A DNA stretch of 64,000 bases from positions 124,001 through 188,000 of the forward strand of contig CAVUSV010000004.1 of NCBI GenBank assembly GCA_963744225.1. Reading direction: 5' to 3'. The translations under genes were made by a program, and so were the position numbers. Below are positions 47,648-56,922 of the stretch, in pieces. The notes below the pieces were generated by a model. The model ran no database searches, was not told where the DNA came from, and saw only the letters and a list, made by a program, of their open reading frames with translations. The number at the start of each line of letters is the position of its first letter. Positions within the stretch are counted from its first letter, which is position 1. This DNA is from Bog-473 sp963744225 (GTDB lineage: Bacteria; Actinomycetota; Acidimicrobiia; Acidimicrobiales; RAAP-2).

Positions 47648-49110
47648 GCCTGTTCCGGCGTGTATGCCATCGCTCCAACTTCTACCTCTGCTTCGGCGGT
47701 GAGCCCAGGGTGCGCCTCAGAGAGTACGACAGAAGGTCCCACCCGGCGGGGAATCTTCATTGCAGCCAGAGCCGCCACAACCAGCGATGACCCGCAGACT
47801 GCGAACGCCAGGATGTAACCAAGTTCCTTCGGGTAGCCGCTTGGCAGCAAGTGGCTGATCACCAAACTGGTGGCAACTCCACTCCCCAGAGCAGCGCCGA
47901 TGTTCCTGATGTTTGTATTCATCCCAGTGGCGACCCCGGTCTGATTGGCCGGTACCGCCTCAATGATGAGGTTGGCCATGGATGCGTAGCCGAGGGCCAC
48001 GCCGACGCCGAGCAAGCCCGAGGCGACGTAAATGTTCCAAGGCTGATCGTGCGCCACGGCCAGTAGTCCGTAGCTCGCCGCCGAAAAGAGGGCGCCAGCA
48101 ATGAGGAGCGCCTTCGAACCCACGCGCAGGGCCATGCGCCCAGTCAGTGGAGCAACGAACAGCATCATGGCCGCGAAGGGCAGCAGATAAAGCCCAGATT
48201 GGGTGACGGTCGCACCGAAGCCGTATCCAGCTCGGACCGGGGTCTCGGCAAACTGTGGCACCGTCACGAACATCGCAAACATGCCGAAACCGAAGAGCAA
48301 AGCGGCCAAGTTCGTGCTCCAGACGGCCGGGATCCGCATCATCTTCATGTCGACCAGCGGAGAGTCTGAGCGTGATTCGGACCACACCCACAAGATCATC
48401 AATAGGACAGTTGCCCCAAAGAGGCCCAAGACGCTCGGGCTCATCCACCCCCAGGTGGGCCCGTAGGACACGGCGAGAAGCCCAGTGACGAGCCAGCCCG
48501 ACATGAGCAGCGCACCGAGCCAGTTGATGCGTCCGGGCGCCCTGACAGGTGATTCGGGCACAAAGATGAACGTGGCCACGGTCGCGGCGAGGGAGAGCAC
48601 GAGAGGAACCCAGAAGAGCCAGTGATACGAGAGGTGGTCGATGATCGGGCCGGCAAGGACGATCCCCACACCAACGCCCACGCCAAGTATCGCCGACATC
48701 ACGCCGATTGCTCCTGCGACTTTCTCTCGCGGGAACTCGTCGCGAATGATGCCGAATGCCAAGGGGAACACCGCCCCGCCCACGCCCTGAATCACCCGTC
48801 CCATCAGCATTACTGGCAGCGTGACCGCCACTGCGCTGAGCAAGGTGCCAAACGAGAGCGCGATCAGAACAACGACCAGCATCTTCTCCTTGCCAATCAT
48901 GTCGCCCTTACGACCAAGGATCGGAGTTGCGATCGCTGCGCTGAGCAAATAACCGGTCAGGAGCCACGTGGCACCGCTCGTCGAGGTGTGCAACGTGTGC
49001 TCGAGTGCCGGAATCGCTGGAATTATCAACGATTGGAGCAAGCTGAATGCCAACGCAGCTGTTGCCAATACTGCAAAGGTCGCCCCGTAGTGGATGCGCT
49101 GATCGGCCAC
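47644..49110 (-). CDS. MFS drug transporter, DHA2 (14-TM) type
   Basis: 488 residues with fourteen membrane helices. GRKGDMIGKEKMLVV carries the loop 2-3 motif A, and GRVIQGVGGAVFPLAFGIIRDEFP motifs B and C are those of drug:H+ antiporters of the QacA/EmrB/LfrA group. It would export cationic or lipophilic compounds. The TetR gene overlaps its stop codon. Its DNA is poorer in G+C than the core genes. Confidence 0.92.
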   Translation of the reverse strand: MADQRIHYGATFAVLATAALAFSLLQSLIIPAIPALEHTLHTSTSGATWLLTGYLLSAAIATPILGRKGDMIGKEKMLVVVLIALSFGTLLSAVAVTLPVMLMGRVIQGVGGAVFPLAFGIIRDEFPREKVAGAIGVMSAILGVGVGVGIVLAGPIIDHLSYHWLFWVPLVLSLAATVATFIFVPESPVRAPGRINWLGALLMSGWLVTGLLAVSYGPTWGWMSPSVLGLFGATVLLMILWVWSESRSDSPLVDMKMMRIPAVWSTNLAALLFGFGMFAMFVTVPQFAETPVRAGYGFGATVTQSGLYLLPFAAMMLFVAPLTGRMALRVGSKALLIAGALFSAASYGLLAVAHDQPWNIYVASGLLGVGVALGYASMANLIIEAVPANQTGVATGMNTNIRNIGAALGSGVATSLVISHLLPSGYPKELGYILAFAVCGSSLVVAALAAMKIPRRVGPSVVLSEAHPGLTAEAEVEVGAMAYTPEQA

Positions 49111-49128
49111 GATGCGGGCTCCTCTTTA

Positions 49129-49169
49129 ACGGAATTAGCGGTTCCGTTTACCTTACCGGATACGGAACC
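49129..49169. promoter_or_regulatory. Three half-site operator upstream of the MFS-TetR operon
   Basis: Half-sites ACGGAA (49129-49134), TTCCGT (49142-49147) and ACGGAA (49162-49167) alternate in orientation, giving two overlapping inverted repeats; GGTTCCGT and ACGGAACC (49140-49147 and 49162-49169) form the outer 8-bp pair. The block starts 18 bp before the MFS start codon. This is the expected place for autoregulation by the TetR protein. Confidence 0.75.
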
Positions 49170-49686
49170 ACAGATTCCACTTCCACTTCGACAGCAGAGC
49201 GGGCTGCACCCTCGGACAGGCATTGCCTGCAGTTCTTTGGTGACCGGGGACGATTTTGAATCCGCCGACCGCCCGTCTACTGAGATTGCTCCGCCGCCAT
49301 GCCGCTGAGCAGCACTGACATACGTGCGAACAAAAACCCGAGTCTGTGGGATTTTCGTCGGGTGGCAGATGCCGCCCAGCATCGAAGGGCGACGCGTGAC
49401 GTGCATCCGGCGCCCGAAATCAAGGGTGCGGGCACCGCTGCCAGCTGCGTGGCGGCCCCGTCGGGAGGGTCTCGGACCCAGGCCTCCCTGTTGATCCGAC
49501 CCGTGCCGTTGTGGCGCGAACCCGGCTCCCGGACATGCCGACCACCCGATCGCAACCGCTGGCTAACCAGGATGCCACTCCACGAGACGACGATGGAATC
49601 GGGGAGGTCCACATGAGTTCGGTCCATGCCAAGAGGACCTCAGCTGACGCCGCACCACGCTGCGAATCGATCGTCCCAAGCGCAAG
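49170..49686. other. Intergenic region with no convincing gene
   Basis: About 500 bp between the operator and the GGDEF-EAL gene. Open frames here are short and without family character; the sequence has no recognised repeat or RNA. Confidence 0.3.
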
Positions 49687-51990
49687 ATGACCGTGGCGCC
49701 CGGCGTCGTCGCTGTGCATCGTCGCAGAGGAATAGATCCCTCTCTCCTGGGGTACCTCATGGGCCCATTAGCACTGGCCGTTGTCCTCGCGATGCGGCGT
49801 TTTGGCCTCGTGGCTGACGAACCGGTGTGGCTGTGGCTTGCCGTGTTCGTGGCGGTCCCCTCAATCAGCATTGTCATCGACCGGCTGACAGAACACGGCC
49901 CGAACGACGGGATCCTGCAGCTGCGCGTGGCTTGGCACGCCACGGCGGTGGCCACCGTCATCTACCTCACTGGCTGGGGTCCTGTCTTGATCGGGGCATT
50001 CGCGATAATTGCGCTTGAGAACATCTCACACAACGGCTCGCGTAGCTGGCGTTCGACTGCGGGTTGGAGCTTCGCGGCCATCGCCGTGGGACAAATTGCG
50101 ATTTGGACTAGCTGGGCTCCTTCATTCCTTTCGAACCGAGAAGCCCAAGCGCTGGCGCTTATGGAGGCGTTCGTTCTTCTGTTTGTTATTCGCATGGCCG
50201 GGGCGACGATGGAGCAGAAGGAGCACGCCGAAGATCGATTCCGTTCCCTGGTCCAGAACTCCTCCGACGTCACGCTGGTCGTCGGTGAGGGCCGGTTGGT
50301 CACCTACGCAAGCCCTGCCACGGCTGCATTACTCGGAAGAACGCCTGACATGGTTATGAGACGACCAGTCGATGAGTTCGTTCATCCCGAAGACAGAGAC
50401 AGCGTGAAGTTGCAAATCGCAGATCGCCTTCAAAGGCAGAGTGCCACCGACCCCGTGCAATTTCGCATGCAGCATCCGGACGGGACGTGGCGCTATGTCG
50501 AGGCCGTGGTGAGCGACCTGCGCGACCAACCGTCGGTGGCCGGCTATGTGGCAAATGTTCGCGACATTACTGAGCGAAAAGAAGTCGAAGACCTCCTGGC
50601 CCATCAGGCGTTGCACGATCCGCTCACGGGGCTGCCGAACCGGACGCTCATTCTCGACCGTACCGATCAGATGTTGGTTCGGGCGCGGCGCGAACTCCGA
50701 CCGGTAGCAGCGCTGTTCATCGACCTCGACAACTTCAAGGACGTCAACGACACATTTGGTCACGCAACCGGAGACTGGATCCTTCAGGGCGTGGCAAAGC
50801 GCTTCGCCTCCATCGTGCGTAAGAGTGACACCGTTGGGCGGTTGGGCGGCGACGAGTTCGTCGTTCTCGCCGACGACGACACATCGGCTACCCGCCCAGA
50901 GATGCTGGCCGAACGACTCCAGAAAGTGCTGCGCGAGCCGTTTCGGGTCGAGGGTTTCGAGGGAACACTGACGCTGTCGGCCAGTGTCGGCATCGCGGCC
51001 GGTGATCGGCAGTCCGCCCCGGACTTGTTGCGGGATGCCGACATCGCGCTCTATCGGGCCAAGGCACTGGGAAAGGATGGCTCGGTCTCGTTCGAACCGG
51101 GCATGCAGTCAGCGTTGCTCGACCGCCTCGAGCTCAGGAGAGATCTGCAATCGGCTCTCGCGAACAACCAGTTCTTCTTGCTCTATCAACCCATTTTGGA
51201 CTTGGAGAGCATGTCCGTGTGTGCGGTGGAGGCGCTTTTGCGTTGGCGCCATCCAGTCCGAGGGACGGTCCTACCCGACCAGTTCATACCATTGCTCGAA
51301 GAGACCGGCCTGATCGCGGATGTCGGAGCTTGGGTCCTCAAACGAGCCTGTAGGCAGGGCGCGGAATGGAACCGCCGAGGGCACAACCTCAGAGTGTTGG
51401 TCAACGTCTCTGCACGACAGCTCGAAACAGATGCGCTGGTCGAGCAACTCCGAGAGTCCCTGGCAGAAACGCAGATCGAGCCGAACCTTCTGGCGATGGA
51501 GGTCACGGAGACCTCCATCATGCGAGATACCGACGCCACGGTCGATCGCTTTCGTCGCATCAAGGAACTCGGGGTTCAGATCGCCATTGATGATTTCGGT
51601 ACTGGATATTCGTCTTTGGCCTGCCTGCGGCAATTCCCAGTTGACGCGCTGAAGATCGACGGCTCATTCATCGCCGCGATGGATGACTCGTCAGAATCGA
51701 GCGCGCTGATCCATACGCTGGTCGAGCTCGGACGAACGCTTGGGCTTGAGACCATCGCCGAAGGCATCGAAGACCAGTCCCAACTGATCAGGCTCCAAAA
51801 CGAGGGCTGCGATCGTGGTCAAGGTTTCCTTTTTTCGCCGGCACTCTCACCCGGGGGTATTGAGGAGTTTCTGCTGCAAACGCCCGGCAGATCAACGGAG
51901 CAGCGCGGCAGCACGCTCTCCTTGGGCACGGACCATCGATACGCCGCCTCGCCTGTTGGCTCGCAGTGCGATGGCGTGGGACTCAGCTGA
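49687..51990 (+). CDS. Membrane PAS-GGDEF-EAL protein
   Basis: 767 residues. Six or so membrane helices (1-175), a PAS domain (about 185-305), GGDEF intact at 387-391 (RLGGDEF) with an RKSD I-site just before it, and EAL intact at 515-517 (EALLRWRHP) with DDFGTGYSSL and LKIDGSF. Both a cyclase and a phosphodiesterase of c-di-GMP are possible. The C-terminal 50 residues after the EAL domain are of low complexity. ATG 49687. Lower G+C than core genes. Confidence 0.93.
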   Translation: MTVAPGVVAVHRRRGIDPSLLGYLMGPLALAVVLAMRRFGLVADEPVWLWLAVFVAVPSISIVIDRLTEHGPNDGILQLRVAWHATAVATVIYLTGWGPVLIGAFAIIALENISHNGSRSWRSTAGWSFAAIAVGQIAIWTSWAPSFLSNREAQALALMEAFVLLFVIRMAGATMEQKEHAEDRFRSLVQNSSDVTLVVGEGRLVTYASPATAALLGRTPDMVMRRPVDEFVHPEDRDSVKLQIADRLQRQSATDPVQFRMQHPDGTWRYVEAVVSDLRDQPSVAGYVANVRDITERKEVEDLLAHQALHDPLTGLPNRTLILDRTDQMLVRARRELRPVAALFIDLDNFKDVNDTFGHATGDWILQGVAKRFASIVRKSDTVGRLGGDEFVVLADDDTSATRPEMLAERLQKVLREPFRVEGFEGTLTLSASVGIAAGDRQSAPDLLRDADIALYRAKALGKDGSVSFEPGMQSALLDRLELRRDLQSALANNQFFLLYQPILDLESMSVCAVEALLRWRHPVRGTVLPDQFIPLLEETGLIADVGAWVLKRACRQGAEWNRRGHNLRVLVNVSARQLETDALVEQLRESLAETQIEPNLLAMEVTETSIMRDTDATVDRFRRIKELGVQIAIDDFGTGYSSLACLRQFPVDALKIDGSFIAAMDDSSESSALIHTLVELGRTLGLETIAEGIEDQSQLIRLQNEGCDRGQGFLFSPALSPGGIEEFLLQTPGRSTEQRGSTLSLGTDHRYAASPVGSQCDGVGLS

Positions 51991-52185
51991 CACAAGCGGG
52001 CGCCATGCCCGAGATCTTGTGGAGCCCCGATACGGTCGGGATGGTGAATGCGGAACGACGGGATCGGGGCCGATCCCGGCCACCCAAATCGGCGATTCGC
52101 AGCGACGCGCCGGCCCTTCCTACGCTGAAGCTTCGCTTTGTTGGTCGTCAGGTTCGACGTGCGGATTTGGAGCCCCGACGACTCG

Positions 52186-52236
52186 CCGCGGCGCCACAAC
52201 TCCCTGGACTACCTGACACCAACGAAATACGAGGCC
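52186..52236 (+). mobile_element. IS3-type transposase C-terminal remnant
   Basis: The segment encodes RRHNSLDYLTPTKYEA, the well-known R-H-x-S/A-L-x-Y-x-P-x-E-Y/F end of IS3/IS481 integrase cores. No start, DDE residues or inverted repeats remain. It lies between the GGDEF-EAL gene and the convergent monooxygenase gene. Confidence 0.7.
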
Positions 52237-52283
52237 GGACAGCTCCCAGACTCGCTGCTGGGCGGAGCCGGACGAGCAAGCCC

Positions 52284-53447
52284 TCAGAACGCAACGGTGC
52301 CGGCGTCGACCCGCGACGGCCAGCCGATCGCCCCCGGCGAGTTAGCCGGCGGTACGGTCATGACCAGCCCCAGGCACATCTCGTCTGACGAGCCGTCTCC
52401 CCACGTCACGAAGCGGGCGGGCAGGTTGCGCAGCGACGGAAGCTCTTGGCGCAGCGTGGGGTCGTAGGTGCACGTCACCTGAATCTTGTCACCAGGCACG
52501 ACGGAGATTGGCGTCTGTAGGTCGTAGGCCTTCTGGTAATGGAAGTTGTAGTTCGGGACGTTCAGGATTGTCCTCTGGGTGGGCGTCCCAGGGTTGAGGG
52601 TGATCTGCATACCCTGTCCGAGCAAGTGCATGTGGGCGCCCACCCTCACGATCGTCCCCGCCTGCATGACCGGCCAGTTGCACGACGTCGTGCTGCCCGC
52701 TGGGGGGGCGGTCGGGTTGCGACCGCAAACCGTCTCGATGGTGTTCACGAATCCCACGGCGCTCTGGCCAAAGCGCTGCCCGAGGTCGGCCAGCGAGGCG
52801 GTGCGGTTGCACAGCGGTCCGGTCACCGCGGACGGGCACGGGATATCCGGCGGGGAGGGCATCAGGGCGAGGCTCAGCGGGCGGAGCGGGGTCGACGATG
52901 GGACGGTGTTCAACACGAGCTTGGCGCGCACAGGCCTGTCGCCGAGGAGCAGGTTGTAGTGGATCTGCATGACAACAAGGCTGCCCTTGGGCAGCGGTTG
53001 CCCGACGCCAGCGGGCAGCACGTCCTTGCCGTGACCGGGTGCCCAGGCCGAGAGCCACGGCGTCTCGCCGATGTGGGCCAGGTTTGCTCCGGGCAGCGCC
53101 GTCTCCCCAAAGCACGTCCAACCCTTCCCCCCGACGTCGTTGGCCTGAGCCTCGGCGGCCAGCGCCGGTGGCACCAAGAACAGGATGGCGTGGTGGACCT
53201 CGACGCTGTTCGGGTAGAACTGGCTCGAAGTGATGAAGGAGTTGTCCTTCACGTGCGGGTCGACCAGGGTGCAGTGGTAGTCGTCAGTCCCGCCGTTCGG
53301 TGGGTGCGGTGTGTACGCCGTCGGCGACTGCAACGAGATCGTCGTCACCGGCGGGGAGCTCTGGGCCATAGCCGGCGCGCTGCCAACGACCATCGTGCCG
53401 GCGACGAGAACCAGCGCGACCAGGCGAATTAAGCTCCCACCCCTCAC
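52284..53447 (-). CDS. Copper type II monooxygenase, PHM/DBM-like
   Basis: 387 residues, signal peptide then a mature two-domain beta protein. All copper ligands of peptidylglycine alpha-hydroxylating monooxygenase are visible in order: His85-His86 (VEVHHAILF) and His163 (QIHYN) for CuH, His272 and His274 (AHMHLLG) and Met357 (DEMCLG) for CuM. The enzyme would hydroxylate a C-H bond using O2 and an electron donor such as ascorbate, outside the cytoplasm. Substrate unknown. Bacterial members are rare and mostly uncharacterised. Confidence 0.88.
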   Translation of the reverse strand: MRGGSLIRLVALVLVAGTMVVGSAPAMAQSSPPVTTISLQSPTAYTPHPPNGGTDDYHCTLVDPHVKDNSFITSSQFYPNSVEVHHAILFLVPPALAAEAQANDVGGKGWTCFGETALPGANLAHIGETPWLSAWAPGHGKDVLPAGVGQPLPKGSLVVMQIHYNLLLGDRPVRAKLVLNTVPSSTPLRPLSLALMPSPPDIPCPSAVTGPLCNRTASLADLGQRFGQSAVGFVNTIETVCGRNPTAPPAGSTTSCNWPVMQAGTIVRVGAHMHLLGQGMQITLNPGTPTQRTILNVPNYNFHYQKAYDLQTPISVVPGDKIQVTCTYDPTLRQELPSLRNLPARFVTWGDGSSDEMCLGLVMTVPPANSPGAIGWPSRVDAGTVAF

Positions 53448-53625
53448 GCACAGGCACTGTAGCCGGTCGGACCTCGTTTAGCCGTTCGGATTGACCTCTG
53501 CCGACCAGTGGCTTCGGGGGAGACTCATGCGGGTCACGCTGAGACGAGATGGGCCGATGATGGAGGCCGATCGAGCGGGTCCTCGGTGTGATGGCTCCTT
53601 GGATCGGGCTATGTCACTCTGCAGT

Positions 53626-53716
53626 CCGGGATTAGCCGGACTTAGGCGGGCCGAACTCGTACGAGGTTCGACCCCCAAGGAACGTCGAATCGGAGGCCCT
53701 CCTCCGCCGATGCAAC
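53626..53716. repeat. Dispersed repeat, copy 1
   Basis: About 90 bp that aligns imperfectly and in the same orientation with 56073-56165: both start CCGGGA-TAGCCGGACT, share GGGCCGAACTC, GTCGA-TCGGA and end GATGCAAC. No gene lies across this copy, and the flanking 53,448-53,837 has no other recognised feature. Confidence 0.65.
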
Positions 53717-53837
53717 TGGCGGCGCACCGTTGCCCGCGGCAGCCGCCGCCAGCGTGGAGAAGTAGCTGTTTTATGAAGATGGGGAACGAAGAGGTGGAGC
53801 AAGGTGGCTCTGTGCGGATCCCCCTCGGTGCGCCCAG

Positions 53838-54863
53838 TCAGACTCGCCCGAGTGCATCCTTTGCGAATTGGATGAGCTGATCCTTGGTCACAGGTTGGTC
53901 ATATCCATTTACTTGGATTTCCATGACGCTGCGCCCGAGCTTCACACTGATCGCACCGACCTTCTGAGCCAAGTCAACGCTGATGTATGCCGGATCAGGC
54001 AGACCGCTTACGCTCTTGGTCGACGGCGGTGGAAAGATGTAGGACGGATCGTGCGCGTAATCGGTGTGGGTTCTTACGGTGACGTTTTTACCCTGGATCC
54101 CGACCGTCAGGCTGAAACTGCACTGGGAAACGCCCGGTTGTCCCGGGGTCGACTGCACCGCGTCGAGCACGGTCGTTCCGAAAATCGGTTGCACCTCATC
54201 TTTGGTCAGGAGCGAACAAGGCGGTGGGAGCGTCTTCGTGATACCCGAAGCGCCCTTCGCCGAAGAAGGGGGCGAACCGGAGGTGCTCGACTTCGTCCCG
54301 GACTTCTTGGCGAGCGCTGCCTTCGCCAGATCCACGAACCCGCTCTGGGGAACCCTCGCGGTACCGCCGCTCAGGGAGATCTCGATGAACACGCACCCTC
54401 CACCTTCGGGGAACGTGACGTCGCGCACGACCTTCGGTTCGCTCGGGTTCGGTTCGATTAGCGCTTTTGTACCGGAGATCCTCACTGTCTTGCCAGATTG
54501 GCCTTTGGGGGGACACGGGAACTGGTTGGTGATGGGGTTGGAGTTGACCAACACGGTTCCAGCCACAGAATTCGGAAGGTAGAAAGCCGTGCCGCACAAA
54601 TTGAGCCCCTGCCCTCCCTGATTTGCAGGCTTCCCACCGACGGGATCGGAGACGCTGGTCGGTTGTAGCGCCGTCTGGAGGGTCGCAAACGCATTCGCAA
54701 CGTCGGCTTTGGTGATCAACGAACAAGGATCCGGCAACTTCTTCGCAGCGGCGCTCGCCGACCCCCCGGCCGCGACCACGCCGGCGGATGCGACGAGGAT
54801 GACGATCCCCGCACGAAATGCCCGCGCAAGGCCGTTCTCCCAGTCCTTCCCGCCAATCGCCAT
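53838..54863 (-). CDS. Secreted protein with two DUF3558-like repeats
   Basis: 341 residues. Signal peptide to about 38 (ASAAAKKLPDPC). Two related halves start LPDPCSLITKADVANAF and LPPPCSLLTKDEVQPIF, each with a second Cys downstream, as in actinobacterial DUF3558-type exported proteins. A Ser/Gly/Thr-rich linker (SSTSGSPPSSAKGAS) joins them. Function of the family is unknown. No lipobox cysteine is evident, so it may be released or membrane-bound by the signal. Confidence 0.7.
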   Translation of the reverse strand: MAIGGKDWENGLARAFRAGIVILVASAGVVAAGGSASAAAKKLPDPCSLITKADVANAFATLQTALQPTSVSDPVGGKPANQGGQGLNLCGTAFYLPNSVAGTVLVNSNPITNQFPCPPKGQSGKTVRISGTKALIEPNPSEPKVVRDVTFPEGGGCVFIEISLSGGTARVPQSGFVDLAKAALAKKSGTKSSTSGSPPSSAKGASGITKTLPPPCSLLTKDEVQPIFGTTVLDAVQSTPGQPGVSQCSFSLTVGIQGKNVTVRTHTDYAHDPSYIFPPPSTKSVSGLPDPAYISVDLAQKVGAISVKLGRSVMEIQVNGYDQPVTKDQLIQFAKDALGRV

Positions 54864-55478
54864 GGACGCGCAGCATACTCAGCGACGGCGTCGAAGCCCA
54901 TTCGGTAAGGGGCCGCTGTCAAGCTCTCTCGATTCACACAGCACAGCCCGCGAGGTGGCATCGGCGTCGAGTTTCTCCTCGCCTATGAGCGCGACACGTC
55001 ATGCCGCAGGGTTGTGTGAGTGCTGTGCACTTAATGGGTTCCGACGGCCCTCCTCGACCACGGTCCTATCCCACCGGACTCAACCAGGGGGGCGGAAATC
55101 GGCGGTAGGTCTTGGCGAACACTGCTCTGCCCCATCACGAACAACCCGCAGTCTGCGAGGGCGAAGCGACTCCGCCCAAGCAGAACCGCAATCCCCCACC
55201 ACCCCGGCGGCGAGAGGGATGCTCACCGGCCGTCTTCTTGTGATGATCCCCGTCCCCTTGTCCGGTTCGTGTGTTGTGGGGAGGTTGTTCGCTTGAGGGT
55301 CCGAACGGCTCTATGGCATTTGGAACGCCTTCGCCAGAATCGTTATAGAGCGGGGCCCGGCATACCCGACATCGGCCTCGCCCGTACTTCGATCATTATG
55401 AAAATGGAACCAATCCCATTCCAGCGGCGCACCAGGGCGATGATCGTCTGTTGCGGCCTCGTTCGGCCGAGTTGACCC
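54864..55478. other. Intergenic region with no convincing gene
   Basis: About 610 bp; open frames do not resemble proteins, and no repeat or RNA was recognised. Confidence 0.3.
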
Positions 55479-55904
55479 ATGTCCGGTGTCGTCGTCGTCG
55501 AGTTTCATCGAAAGAACAACTTTGAAGAAGTGATACAGCTTCACGATGAGGTCGCCAAAGGTAACTGGCAAGAGTGGGTGCGCCAACGCCTAAGCCGCAC
55601 AGGCGGAGAAGAACTGTGCCCTATCGAATCGGCAATCCCTGGCGTGAGCATCTTGGACAGCGGTGGTTGGTTGATCAATGTCGCTGCTACTCGAATCCAC
55701 TATGGAGGTTTGCATCGTTCCGACCCTTATGATCCCTCTACTCTTTCGGGACCAGTGGTCGTGTTTGCTCATCGCGATGATTCTGGTGGAAGGTTGATCA
55801 ACCTGAGCATTGGCCAGCGTGTGGCCATCAGGTTGGCCGCGCACGGTGAATGGGACGCATTCAACCGCGCTCTGTACTCTCTGCGACGGTCAGAGGTCGC
55901 CTGA
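55479..55904 (+). CDS. Hypothetical protein
   Basis: 141 residues from ATG 55479. Mixed alpha/beta by eye, no membrane segment, no known motif; a central GVSILDSGGWLINVAATRIHYGG and GPVVVFAHRDDSGGRLINLSIG share a repeated SGG-LIN element. G+C is lower than in core genes. It might be a small cargo gene of the accessory region. Function not proposed. Confidence 0.45.
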   Translation: MSGVVVVEFHRKNNFEEVIQLHDEVAKGNWQEWVRQRLSRTGGEELCPIESAIPGVSILDSGGWLINVAATRIHYGGLHRSDPYDPSTLSGPVVVFAHRDDSGGRLINLSIGQRVAIRLAAHGEWDAFNRALYSLRRSEVA

Positions 55905-56072
55905 TCAGTCTTAAGCGTTAGGACTCGTCGGGAAATTGCGATAACCGAGAGCCCCATCACGTGCGCACGAACGGCGTGGTTGACTGATGGTGTTCGGGGC
56001 GTCCGGCGACGGTGCTCGCCGAGGTGGGTCTTCGGAGTGTTGGTTCATTCGACCGGATCATCGACATGAGGC

Positions 56073-56165
56073 CCGGGACTAGCCGGACTCAGGACGGGCC
56101 GAACTCCTAAGCGACTCGACCACCCAGGAAACGTCGAGTCGGATGCCATCTTCTGTGGATGCAAC
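56073..56165. repeat. Dispersed repeat, copy 2
   Basis: Partner of the copy at 53626-53716, here lying within the 3' end of the frameshifted gene. Similarity is clear over most of 90 bp with scattered changes and small indels. Confidence 0.65.
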
Positions 56166-56370
56166 CAGCCTCGGATGTTATTCACCACGGTCACTAAACA
56201 ACTGCAGCTCAGTCGGCTGAGGGAGTTTTGGCCCAAGTGCGCCTGGAGTGAAATCCGCTGCTGATCGACCTGGACGAGTAGTCCCACGATGGTGGCTTTG
56301 CCAAGGTCCGTGAAACGGTCACCCAACGCTGCCTGCGTCGACGGTGCTCCCTCATCAGGTGTAGTCCTAA

Positions 56371-56460
56371 TCTGTCGCTCGATCATCAAATCCGTCTGTC
56401 GCTGGATCACCACTTGTGTCAGTCGCTCGATCAGTTCCGTCTGTCGCTCGATCATTTGGA
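56371..56460 (-). repeat. Tandem repeat in the coiled-coil region
   Basis: Four units of 24, 24, 21 and 21 bp, each opening TCTGTCGCTCGATCA or a near copy. All lengths are multiples of three, so the repeats keep the coding frame and give a periodic helical segment (IERQTEL, IERLTQV, IQRQTDL) in the protein read on minus. Confidence 0.78.
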
Positions 56461-56922
56461 TTAGCGGATCGTAAGGATTGTCGCTTGGCCAGGCGTCCAC
56501 CGCGGAGGCCACGCTCGCTAATGGAACAGCCAAAGAGATTCCAAGAGCTTGGACTGCCACCGACGTACTTGCGGACCTCGCCAACCAGGTAGCCAGCGTC
56601 AAAGAGACTCTCTAACTCGGTGCTGACGTCGTCTGCGCCAATACCCGTCCCGGCCGTGATCTGACCGACCGAAAGGGTTTCGTCTGGGTCGCCGTTCCCA
56701 TGGATGTATTCAAGGATGGGGATTGCAACCCGGTACCACCGGTCCATGAGCATGGCGACTCCCTTGGGACCCAACTTATAACCGCCTGGCCACCAAAATG
56801 GGGACTGTCTGGGCGCAGATGTCCATCCACGTTTCTGTACACATTGACGCCGAAGTGTCCGCGAACGAACGTCACCTGATGCCTCCGTGTTGAGAAAGAA
56901 CCATGCCTGGCGGGGGCGCCAT

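Larger units (their letters stand above)
56045..56753 (-). pseudogene. Frameshifted actinobacterial-type regulator-like protein
   Basis: From ATG 56753 (or 56747) the frame reads MDRWYRVAIPILEYIHG, GIGADDVSTELESLFDAGYLVGEV and ISERGLR, a winged-helix-like N-domain; the natural continuation, AVDAWPSDNPYDPLIQMIERQ, is in another frame. One base appears lost near 56,497. The W-P-S-D-P-Y-D/F motif after a 'GLRAV' element is the pattern of a common actinobacterial protein of unknown function. The rest is a coiled-coil stretch built on 21-24-bp DNA repeats, then a divergent tail. Confidence 0.65.
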
